A stretch of 5,223 bases of DNA, taken from an uncultured Ruminococcus sp. (lineage in GTDB: Bacteria > Bacillota > Clostridia > Oscillospirales > Ruminococcaceae). The number at the start of each line of letters is the position of its first letter. The first letter of the stretch is position 1. Under the pieces are notes generated by a model. The model had not been told where the DNA came from and did not search any database. It saw only the letters and a program-made list of their open reading frames with translations. Below are positions 1-5,223 of this stretch, piece after piece. Where the stretch lies: NCBI GenBank assembly GCA_947178195.1, contig CAMWXM010000210.1, positions 1 to 5,223 on the forward strand, written 5' to 3'. The position numbers and the translations under genes are program-made.

Positions 1-190
1 CGTACTCCGAAACGGTATCGATTCTCTTAACAAGAAAATCCGCCCTTATCTTTGAGTCTTTATAATTGACAATTCTGTCTCCGTTTAAATCTCCTTTTAC
101 AATGCCCTCGCAGCTTCCGATGATACTGAAGCTGAAGGCTGATATTACCGTAACGGCGGCTGTAAATAAGGCTAATATTTTATTCTTCAT
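1..190 (-). CDS. Secreted dockerin-repeat protein, N-terminal part (runs off the window)
   Basis: Translating the minus strand from the ATG at 188-190 gives 63 residues in an open frame that leaves the window at base 1. Residues 1-27 look like a signal peptide: MKNK, then a hydrophobic stretch to about residue 24. The sequence IGSC at 24-27 is an acceptable but not ideal lipobox, so the product may be a lipoprotein or may be released by signal peptidase I. Residues 33-45 read GDLNGDRIVNYKD, matching the calcium loop of a type I dockerin repeat (D34, N36, D38, N42, D45), and a helix-like stretch follows to about residue 57. Dockerins bind cohesins in cellulosome-type assemblies, and dockerin-like repeats also occur in other clostridial surface proteins. 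A full dockerin needs a second repeat, which would lie outside the window. The start is supported by TAAGGAG 10 bases upstream. The gene follows the lipoprotein gene after 14 bases and is probably co-transcribed with it. The rest of the protein and its function are unknown. Confidence 0.8.
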   Translation of the reverse strand, partial: MKNKILALFTAAVTVISAFSFSIIGSCEGIVKGDLNGDRIVNYKDSKIRADFLVKRIDTVSEY

Positions 191-200
191 TTAATATTCA

Positions 201-207
201 CTCCTTA
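201..207 (-). promoter_or_regulatory. Shine-Dalgarno TAAGGAG overlapping the upstream stop codon
   Basis: The minus strand reads TAAGGAG, 10 bases before the ATG of the dockerin-repeat gene. Its first three bases (205-207) are the TAA stop of the lipoprotein gene. A ribosome terminating on the first gene therefore sits on the binding site of the second, an arrangement often linked to translational coupling. Confidence 0.75.
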
Positions 208-2157
208 ATCAAGCGGTTCTATTCTTTTCATATTATCCACTAATGAAAAGCACTCCCCTGTCATAGCGTCCACGGCATACCATTTTGAATCTGCATATGT
301 AGCTCCCACAACGCAAAAAACATAACAGGTACGCGATCCATAAGTGTTCATATTCGCATAAGTTCCGCTTACTCCAATATGACTTTTTAATTCCCTACCC
401 GCGTCCTCTTCGGAATAATCATAGTAAAGCTTTGTATTATCATAATCCCCCGGCACCTGATACTCGATAATATTGCTTATTCTCTCACTTATACTACCAG
501 TTGTAAGATAAATTTCATATTTGGAGTAGGGTTTAGGTTCTATTATATCTATGCATTTTGTATCTAAAATCAATTCCTTATCTGCATTTCTGTGCAAAGC
601 CTGTTTGCCGTTTACAATAACAAGCCAGCCAAGATCGTCATATCCCTCTACCTCGTTTCTTTTTATGCGGTAATTATCTTCAAGGGTAAGGGTAAAAATT
701 TCTTCTGCAACATATTCGCTTTCTTCCTTTTCCCGTGAGGAGAAAAACGGATAATCCTCGCCGTTTAGTTTTACCGCCGCTTTGCAGTCGGCATAGCATT
801 TTCCATCGTCGCTGCCTATAATAGCTCCGCAGCTGTCGCCATCTGAAATTATTTCGCCGGAAATACTCACATTTTCAATAACATCAGTCATTTGCGAAAC
901 TCCACAGAGGATTCCCACATCGTTTCTGCCTTCCACATGAGCGTTTTCTATTTTCAGATTATTCACATGTAGATCTCTTGCATATCCAATAAAACCTACC
1001 TCCGTCATATCTGGCTGTTTTATTGTCATATTTTTTATTGTAAACCCATTGCCCTCAATATCCAGAGCCGGAGATTCGTTTCCTCTCCAGCCCATCGGCA
1101 GCCAGTCTATTCCTTTAAGGTCAATGTCGCTTTCTATGGATATAAGAATAGATCTCCCCTCCGAAAGAGCGTTTACATAGTAAACGACTCCCGCAAGCTG
1201 TTCTGGAGTTTTGACATGAAATTCCCTATCGCTTTTCTTTACCCATTCAATGTCGACCATTTTCATAAATTCCGCCGTATCATGTTCACGTTCCCAATCG
1301 GATTCATACGCCGATTTGTCCGCCTTATATTCATATCCTGCGGTACTTTTATTCCATGTTTTATACCAGACATAAGCGTCGTCCAGCATATAGATACCCT
1401 CCGCAGAAACAGGCACATTGACACGATTGGTATCACGGTCAAATGTAAACGGAACTTCATCTATGTTCGAATCATGATTACTATTAAAAAGAACTATAAG
1501 ATTTTTTTCGGGAACTCCTCTAAGCTGTGTATCGTCATAAATAAAGCTAAGTTTTACGTTTGACACTTCGTCAGAATATGAAATTTCTATGGGAGAGCCT
1601 ATAAGTCCCACCGTATCACTAACATAGGCCTGAATTTTATAAACGTCCTGTACGGTCACCTTATTTTCAATTTTTCCACAACAGTCACCTGTAATTTCCA
1701 CTGCCGTAATTTCCGGCTTCATTTCGTTATTTATTTCCTGACGCATTGTCTGGGTAACAGGGGTTTTATCCGGATAATTGATAGTCAGTTTTTCGGTTTT
1801 GCCATCATCAGATTTGAATTTTATCAGGACATCATCTTCATTCCAGGTCATATCAAAATCAAAATCTATGTATTTTGTTTTGCATGAAGCTACCGGATCG
1901 GTCATACCGCTTCCATCTCTCCAGTAAAACACATAATAATAATTATAATAATCTCCATGTCCCGAAAGACTGCCGTCCTTGTTCAGCTCTGCTTCAAGAA
2001 TATTTTCCTCATCTGGGGAAGCATAGCTTTTCTGATTTAAGCTCACCAGATTATCCATATCTATATTTGCCATAGGATTTGAGCTCTCGCCGCATCCCGT
2101 TATAAAAACGGTAAGAATAAAAGCAATATAAATTGTATTTTTTATTAAATTTTTCAT
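205..2157 (-). CDS. Large surface lipoprotein with beta-sandwich-like and GLUG-like beta-helix regions
   Basis: I do not recognise a named gene. The 650-residue product begins with a clear lipoprotein signal: MKNLIKN, a hydrophobic stretch, and lipobox FITGC with Cys22 as the lipidation site, so it should be anchored on the outer face of the membrane. Residues 23-150 match nothing I know and include a Tyr-rich patch (YYNYYYVFYW, 70-79). Residues about 150-268 resemble the beta-rich domain seen in clostridial VWA-type surface proteins, with phrases like 'GLIGSPIEIS' and 'EGIYMLDDAYVWYKTW'; no VWA domain is visible. Residues about 312-450 resemble the GLUG / IgA-peptidase-associated beta-helix region: 'VKTPEQLAGVVYYVNAL', 'SDIDLKGIDWLPMGW', 'IEGNGFTIKNMTI', 'EVGFIGYARDLHVNNLKI'. 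The last 200 residues are unassigned and end near 'KWYAVDAMTGECF'. No catalytic motif is seen, so binding or adhesion is a guess. The frame extends upstream to an ATG at 2190, but I chose 2157: GGAG lies 5 bases before it and the signal peptide starts there, whereas the ATG at 2190 has its purine run only about 3 bases away. Confidence 0.85.
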   Translation of the reverse strand: MKNLIKNTIYIAFILTVFITGCGESSNPMANIDMDNLVSLNQKSYASPDEENILEAELNKDGSLSGHGDYYNYYYVFYWRDGSGMTDPVASCKTKYIDFDFDMTWNEDDVLIKFKSDDGKTEKLTINYPDKTPVTQTMRQEINNEMKPEITAVEITGDCCGKIENKVTVQDVYKIQAYVSDTVGLIGSPIEISYSDEVSNVKLSFIYDDTQLRGVPEKNLIVLFNSNHDSNIDEVPFTFDRDTNRVNVPVSAEGIYMLDDAYVWYKTWNKSTAGYEYKADKSAYESDWEREHDTAEFMKMVDIEWVKKSDREFHVKTPEQLAGVVYYVNALSEGRSILISIESDIDLKGIDWLPMGWRGNESPALDIEGNGFTIKNMTIKQPDMTEVGFIGYARDLHVNNLKIENAHVEGRNDVGILCGVSQMTDVIENVSISGEIISDGDSCGAIIGSDDGKCYADCKAAVKLNGEDYPFFSSREKEESEYVAEEIFTLTLEDNYRIKRNEVEGYDDLGWLVIVNGKQALHRNADKELILDTKCIDIIEPKPYSKYEIYLTTGSISERISNIIEYQVPGDYDNTKLYYDYSEEDAGRELKSHIGVSGTYANMNTYGSRTCYVFCVVGATYADSKWYAVDAMTGECFSLVDNMKRIEPLD

Positions 2158-2162
2158 TTTTT

Positions 2163-2166
2163 CTCC
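2163..2166 (-). promoter_or_regulatory. Shine-Dalgarno GGAG that fixes the lipoprotein start
   Basis: GGAG on the minus strand is 5 bases before the ATG at 2155-2157. It favours this start over the in-frame ATGs at 2172 (no purine-rich site upstream) and 2190 (AAGGAAA practically abutting the ATG). The lipoprotein signal sequence beginning at 2157 agrees. Confidence 0.65.
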
Positions 2167-2247
2167 ATTCATCAGATGTGTTGCAGACATTTTCCTTGAT
2201 TGACAAAATTTTATCTGCCGATCTTGTCTATATAACGATTAAAGATT

Positions 2248-2274
2248 AGTATAATCAGCGTTTCCTTAAGGCAA
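2248..2274 (-). promoter_or_regulatory. Weak candidate promoter for the lipoprotein operon
   Basis: On the minus strand, TATACT (2248-2253) is a fair -10 match. TTGCCT (2269-2274) is a partial -35 match, but the spacer is only 15 bases. The -35-like bases lie inside the terminal inverted repeat of the small mobile element, so the insertion may have altered or supplied this promoter. Transcription would start roughly 80 bases before the ATG. The region is AT-rich and such matches arise by chance, so this is only a suggestion. Confidence 0.2.
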
Positions 2275-2287
2275 CACCGCACAAAGA
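2266..2287 (+). repeat. Left terminal inverted repeat
   Basis: This 22-bp arm, starting TTAAGGCAACACCGC, is an exact reverse complement of 2385-2406. Its inner part also takes part in a short local hairpin: GCACAA at 2279-2284 pairs with TTGTGC at 2288-2293 around a 3-base loop. Confidence 0.9.
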
Positions 2288-2384
2288 TTGTGCTGAAGAT
2301 ACAAAGTTATATTTTTTGTCAGATTGCATAGAAAATTCGCAGCGGAAAATTAACAAGTAAATTCAATGCAAAGTTGCAAGACGT

Positions 2385-2406
2385 TCTTTGTGCGGTGTTG
2401 CCTTAA
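2385..2406 (-). repeat. Right terminal inverted repeat, containing the stop codon of the CAT-like gene
   Basis: This is the exact reverse complement of 2266-2287. Bases 2403-2405 within its outer TTAA are the TAA stop of the CAT-like gene. If TTAA is the duplicated target, the pre-insertion gene already ended in the same TAA and its protein was unchanged. Confidence 0.9.
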
Positions 2407-3032
2407 TACATATCCAAAAATTCTTGCAGCCTTTCAGCAAATTGTCCAATATGCAAACCGTCAACAAAAGAATGATGTGCCTGCACAGAAATAGGAATAA
2501 ATATCTTACCGTCTTTTTCATAATATTTACCCCAATCGAATAACGGTGTAGCATTATCCTTTTTCCCCGAATTTGTATGTGAAATATGCGTATATGTTAT
2601 CCACGGCATAGGTGAACACTGAAAAACATCATTTCCCAATGGTCCAGTAAAATATTCGTTTTGTCCTTTTGCAGTTTTAACCGCAAGCTTAACATATTCC
2701 GAGATATTATCTTTCATAGGTACATTAACAACCTTAAATAAATTTGTTTCTGAATTTATATAAGTAAATGCCGTGTCTATTTTATCAAACAATACGATTT
2801 TATCATCTAAAAATCTATATCTAAACGCTTCTATTTCATTAGCAGTCTTGCAAACTGCATAAACCATAGACATAGTAAATGAAAACCCCTGCTCTTTTAT
2901 CTTTTTCTTGAAATTTGTAATATCTGATTCAAATGTCACACAAAAGGCTGGCTCTACACTATTTCTAAAAATCATACAATGCATAGCACGTTCCCATTTT
3001 TTTTCATCAATCACCTTGTAATTATTAGCCAT
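2403..3032 (-). CDS. Chloramphenicol acetyltransferase-like O-acetyltransferase (CatA-like)
   Basis: The 209-residue product has the length and layout of type A chloramphenicol acetyltransferases, soluble trimers that move acetyl from acetyl-CoA to a hydroxyl group. The N-terminal 'YKVIDEKKWERAMHC' matches the family's opening. 'FCVTFESDIT' (30-39) corresponds to the conserved 'DIT' strand, and 'DDKIVLFDKIDTAFTYI' (76-92) to the central region. 'CSPMPWITYTHIS' (139-151) matches the 'S-x-x-PW' segment, and 'QAHHSFVDGLHIGQF' (184-198) carries the active-site HHxxxDG, with His187 as likely catalytic base and Asp191 as structural partner. Fold and chemistry are fairly sure; the substrate is not. 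Compared from memory with CAT III, the substrate-side segment differs (FR where FYRH is expected), so chloramphenicol resistance should not be assumed. The start is supported by GAGGAG 8 bases upstream. The gene begins 38 bases after the radical-SAM gene with no terminator between, so it is probably the last gene of the thiC-led operon. It is AT-rich relative to thiC, a possible sign of transfer. Confidence 0.88.
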   Translation of the reverse strand: MANNYKVIDEKKWERAMHCMIFRNSVEPAFCVTFESDITNFKKKIKEQGFSFTMSMVYAVCKTANEIEAFRYRFLDDKIVLFDKIDTAFTYINSETNLFKVVNVPMKDNISEYVKLAVKTAKGQNEYFTGPLGNDVFQCSPMPWITYTHISHTNSGKKDNATPLFDWGKYYEKDGKIFIPISVQAHHSFVDGLHIGQFAERLQEFLDMY

Positions 3033-3070
3033 AGCTTTTTCTCCTCAATGAACATATTCTTATGAAAATT

Positions 3071-3946
3071 TTACATATCGCATAAACTCAATTGAATATC
3101 AGAAGTCTTTTCCTCAAATTCCGACAAATATTCAAATATCTGCTCATTATTATGAACTATCCCATTATCGTCGCATTTTTTTTGAAACAGTTCCATTAAT
3201 TTTATGCTGTTGGGACTATCTATTATATACTCGTTTCCGTAGGTTTTCACATACTTTTCCGTAAGTCCCGGAAACAATCTGTCCAGATTTTCATAAAAAT
3301 ATTCCCTGTTTCCTTCTCTAAGGGTAAGTCCCATACCAAAACATATAACGCCGTATACCTTTGCTTCGATGCACATATCTAAAATGCCGGAAATATTTTC
3401 TTCCGTATCGTTGATAAAGGGCAGTATGGGTGACAGCCACACCACCGTTGGTATTCCCACTTCCCTTAGCTTTTTCAATACCTCGAAGCGTTCTCTCGTG
3501 CTGCTGACATTAGGCTCTATTTTTCTGCAAAGCTCCTCGTCATAAGTCGTCAATGTCATCTGTACAACGCATTTTGTTTTTTCATTTATTTTCTGCAATA
3601 AATCTATATCTCTTAGAATACGGTTTGATTTTGTAATAAGGGTAAAACCGAAGCCGTATTCATAAATCAAAGATATTGCCTTTCTGACGTTTCCGATTTT
3701 TTCTTCTAAGGGAATATAAGGGTCTGTCATTGACCCTGTGCCTATCATGCATTTTTTTCGTTTGCGTTTTAAAGCATTCTCTAAAAGCTCAACAGCGTTT
3801 TCCTTTACCTCAATATCCTCAAAATCATGCTCCATATGATAACACTTGCTTCGGGAGTCACAGTAAATGCATCCGTGAGAGCAGCCCCGATATAAATTCA
3901 TTCCGTTTTTTGAAGATAATATTCCCTTTGCTTTCACGTAATGCAT
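3071..3946 (-). CDS. SplB-like radical SAM protein (COG1533 group)
   Basis: The 291-residue product is a radical S-adenosylmethionine enzyme. 'YRGCSHGCIYCDSRS' (19-33) contains CX3CX2C (Cys22, Cys26, Cys29) to hold a [4Fe-4S] cluster, with an aromatic residue before the last Cys as usual. The rest fits the spore-photoproduct-lyase-like group: 'GTGSMTDPYIPLE' (69-81), 'TLITKSNRILRDIDLL' (102-117), 'STRERFEVLKKLREVGIPT' (149-167) and 'LSPILPFINDTEENI' (171-185). Members are often labelled 'DNA repair photolyase' by homology, but most have no proven function. True SplB enzymes are about 340 residues with the cluster motif near residue 90; here the motif is at residue 22, so the SplB N-terminal region is absent. 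I therefore call it a family member, not a spore photoproduct lyase. The start is supported by AAGGAG 6 bases upstream. It begins 16 bases after the ClbS-like gene, which implies co-transcription. Confidence 0.88.
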   Translation of the reverse strand: MHYVKAKGILSSKNGMNLYRGCSHGCIYCDSRSKCYHMEHDFEDIEVKENAVELLENALKRKRKKCMIGTGSMTDPYIPLEEKIGNVRKAISLIYEYGFGFTLITKSNRILRDIDLLQKINEKTKCVVQMTLTTYDEELCRKIEPNVSSTRERFEVLKKLREVGIPTVVWLSPILPFINDTEENISGILDMCIEAKVYGVICFGMGLTLREGNREYFYENLDRLFPGLTEKYVKTYGNEYIIDSPNSIKLMELFQKKCDDNGIVHNNEQIFEYLSEFEEKTSDIQLSLCDM

Positions 3947-3962
3947 TATATTCTCCTTGATT

Positions 3963-4499
3963 TTATTTACAATTTTTCCTATGAGCTTTAAGCTTTTTAA
4001 TAGCCCAATTATAATGTCCTGAGGTACAGCTAATAAAATATGATCCTAAAGTACTTCCGCCGACCCATTTAAAAATGCCTTTTGTAAATAATTCCTCATT
4101 TGAAAAGCTTTCTGCAAGAGCCATTACCTTTTCATGGGATTCGTTTAACATTTCTTTAGCATTTTCCAATGATGTATTCTGATGTTTTTTCCACAGTTCC
4201 ATATTCATATCTCCATATGTTTTCCAGTTATATGGTTCTGGAATAAAAGGCTTGCCGTCTCCGTTCTGATTACATTGAATCCATTTTAATAAAAGCTGAT
4301 GCCATTCATATATATGTATTAAAACATCACGTAAATTTTTATCCCGTCTCCAATGAGCCTCCTTCTTTTTTTCATCATCAGAAAAATCAAATTCAGTTGA
4401 TAATTCTTTTTCAGTCAATGAAGAAATAAGCAGGTTCATCTTTTCATAACTTTCCACTGAGGCAGTTATCAATTCAGATTTTGTAACAGGTCTACCCAT
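3963..4499 (-). CDS. ClbS/DfsB-family four-helix bundle protein
   Basis: The 178-residue soluble protein fits the ClbS/DfsB family (DUF1706, DinB-like four-helix bundle); E. coli ClbS is about 170 residues, so it looks full length. Recognisable segments are the N-terminus 'MGRPVTKSELITASVESYEK', 'AHWRRDKNLRDVLIHIYEWH' (48-67), 'FIPEPYNWKTYGDMN' (85-99), 'HQNTSLENAKEML' (106-118), 'FSNEELFTKGIFKWVG' (132-147) and 'LGSYFISCTSGHYNWAIKKL' (151-170). Candidate polar active-site residues include His49, His62, His67 and His162, but this is not a proven assignment. In E. coli, ClbS protects colibactin producers by opening the toxin's cyclopropane warhead. Many homologues occur in bacteria that make no colibactin, and their substrates are unknown. 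No colibactin-type biosynthetic gene is in this window. The start is supported by AAGGAG 7 bases upstream, 21 bases after the thiC stop. The sampled base composition is clearly more AT-rich than thiC, consistent with separate acquisition. Confidence 0.88.
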   Translation of the reverse strand: MGRPVTKSELITASVESYEKMNLLISSLTEKELSTEFDFSDDEKKKEAHWRRDKNLRDVLIHIYEWHQLLLKWIQCNQNGDGKPFIPEPYNWKTYGDMNMELWKKHQNTSLENAKEMLNESHEKVMALAESFSNEELFTKGIFKWVGGSTLGSYFISCTSGHYNWAIKKLKAHRKNCK

Positions 4500-4520
4500 A
4501 GTAATTCTCCTTAATTCACA

Positions 4521-5223
4521 TTACAAAATATCAATATATTCTCCGTTTAACGCCTTATTCATGCTTCTTACCGCACAGAATTTACCGCACATAGAACATG
4601 TATCGTCATGCTCCGGCTTGCGGTCGCTCCTGATGCTTTTTGCCGTTTCCGGATCAATAGAGCATTCCCACTGCTTATCCCAATCGAAGGTACGTCTTGC
4701 GTCTGCCATAGCGTCGTCAATATCCCTTGCGTGGGGAACTTTTTTTGCAATATCCGCCGCATGAGCCGCAATGCGTGAAGCAATAATGCCCTGTTTTACA
4801 TCGTCAACGTTGGGCAGCGCAAGATGTTCCGCCGGAGTAACATAGCAAAGGAAAGCCGCACCTGCGGAAGCCGCAACAGCGCCTCCGATAGCCGATGTAA
4901 TGTGGTCGTAGCCGGGAGCAATATCGGTAACAAGAGGTCCTAAAACATAGAAAGGCGCACCCATGCATATAGTCTGCTGAAGTTTCATATTTGCCTCTAT
5001 CTGGTCAAGAGGCATATGTCCCGGACCTTCCACCATGACCTGAACATCCCTTTCCCATGCACGTTTTGTAAGTTCCCCTAAGCGAACCAGCTCCTCTATC
5101 TGACATACGTCGCTGGCGTCAGCAAGACAGCCCGGACGGCAGGCGTCACCTAAAGAAATGGTCACGTCATATTCACGGCATATCTCAAGAATTTCATCAT
5201 AATATTCATAAAACGGATTCTCC
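4521..5223 (-). CDS. thiC: Phosphomethylpyrimidine synthase ThiC, C-terminal part (5' end outside window)
   Basis: ThiC is the radical-SAM enzyme that converts 5-aminoimidazole ribotide to hydroxymethylpyrimidine phosphate in thiamine biosynthesis. The window holds its last 233 residues. The frame is open to the window edge; residues just inside it, 'ENPFYEYYDEILEICREYDV', match the ThiC region before 'SLGDACRPGCLADASD', so the GTG at 5163-5165 is an internal codon, not a start. Further family motifs are 'VMVEGPGHMPLDQIEANM', 'FYVLGPLVTDIAPGYDHI', 'SAIGGAVAASAGAAFLCYVT' and 'PAEHLALPNVDDVKQGI'. The histidines of EGPGHMP and GYDHI are the likely metal ligands. The C-terminal cluster motif is CSMCGKFC (CX2CX3C), one residue shorter than the CX2CX4C of E. 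coli ThiC, and is followed by only 19 residues. The TAA stop is at 4521-4523. thiC is often controlled by a TPP riboswitch, but its leader is not in this window. Confidence 0.96.
   Translation of the reverse strand, partial: ENPFYEYYDEILEICREYDVTISLGDACRPGCLADASDVCQIEELVRLGELTKRAWERDVQVMVEGPGHMPLDQIEANMKLQQTICMGAPFYVLGPLVTDIAPGYDHITSAIGGAVAASAGAAFLCYVTPAEHLALPNVDDVKQGIIASRIAAHAADIAKKVPHARDIDDAMADARRTFDWDKQWECSIDPETAKSIRSDRKPEHDDTCSMCGKFCAVRSMNKALNGEYIDIL

Larger units (their letters stand above)
2266..2406. mobile_element. 141-bp MITE-like element with perfect 22-bp terminal inverted repeats
   Basis: The element is bounded by two perfect 22-bp inverted repeats (2266-2287 and 2385-2406). Both start TTAAGGCAACACCGC when read from outside inward. 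Complementarity stops immediately inside and outside these limits. The outer TTAA is itself palindromic and could be a duplicated target site, leaving 18-bp repeats proper. The 97-bp interior is AT-rich and encodes nothing. Size, terminal repeats and lack of coding capacity fit a miniature inverted-repeat transposable element moved by a transposase elsewhere in the genome. I cannot name the parent IS family. The right end falls exactly on the stop codon of the CAT-like gene. As RNA the two ends could pair into a 22-bp stem; there is no T-run after it, so it is not a classical terminator, though it could affect transcript stability. A non-mobile intergenic repeat family is the main alternative. 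Confidence 0.75.

Noticed and set aside
1216..1563. 115-codon open frame on the plus strand
   Set aside because: It lies wholly antisense to the lipoprotein gene, has no ribosome binding site that I can see, and its translation resembles no protein family.
2158..2190. Upstream start of the lipoprotein at 2190 (11 extra residues)
   Set aside because: The ribosome binding site is too close to that ATG, while the ATG at 2157 has a usable GGAG and directly begins the signal peptide.
2200..2255. Plus-strand TTGACA (2200-2205) and TATAAT (2250-2255)
   Set aside because: Each hexamer is perfect, but they are 44 bases apart, far outside the 16-18 of a promoter, and no plus-strand gene lies downstream.
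2266..2406. Rho-independent terminator after the CAT-like gene
   Set aside because: The long inverted repeat could fold, but there is a 97-base loop and no T-run after either arm or after the small internal hairpin.
2363..2554. 63-codon minus-strand open frame overlapping the CAT-like gene and the mobile element
   Set aside because: It is a different frame of the CAT-like gene, which has clear family motifs. The hydrophobic stretch is a by-product of the AT-rich sequence.
4568..4783. 71-codon minus-strand frame inside thiC, and a plus-strand frame at 4561-4764
   Set aside because: Both are shadows of thiC, whose protein sequence is unmistakable in the other frame.

Overview
The window is a fragment of a low-to-moderate GC Gram-positive chromosome. 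It is most likely from an anaerobic gut or rumen Clostridia of the Ruminococcus / Oscillospiraceae type. The evidence is AAGGAG-type ribosome binding sites on every gene, a dockerin-like calcium-binding repeat in a secreted protein, a GLUG-like surface lipoprotein, and a clostridial-looking ThiC. The species cannot be named from this sequence. Every supported gene is on the minus strand, so transcription runs from base 5223 towards base 1.

In transcription order, the first block (5223 to 2403) has four tightly spaced genes. They are the 3' part of thiC (thiamine pyrimidine synthesis), a ClbS/DfsB-family four-helix-bundle protein, a radical-SAM protein of the SplB-like COG1533 group, and a chloramphenicol-acetyltransferase-like O-acetyltransferase. 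Gaps are 21, 16 and 38 bases, each gene has its own Shine-Dalgarno sequence, and I see no terminator between them, so they are probably co-transcribed. Sampled stretches of the ClbS-like and CAT-like genes are visibly more AT-rich than thiC. With the protection-type families they encode, this suggests an accessory cassette placed behind a housekeeping gene; that is inference.

The second block (2402 to 2158) is intergenic. It is dominated by a 141-bp element (2266-2406) with perfect 22-bp terminal inverted repeats that begin and end in TTAA. It has no coding capacity and looks like a MITE (a small non-autonomous transposon). Its right end coincides with the stop codon of the CAT-like gene. The remaining 108 bases should hold the promoter of the next operon, but only a weak candidate is visible.

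The third block (2157 to 1) is a two-gene surface-protein operon. It holds a 650-residue lipoprotein with a beta-sandwich-like region and a GLUG-like beta-helix region, followed 14 bases later by a secreted protein with a dockerin-like repeat directly after its signal peptide, cut by the window edge. The stop codon of the first gene forms part of the Shine-Dalgarno of the second. I saw no tRNA, rRNA, CRISPR array or riboswitch.
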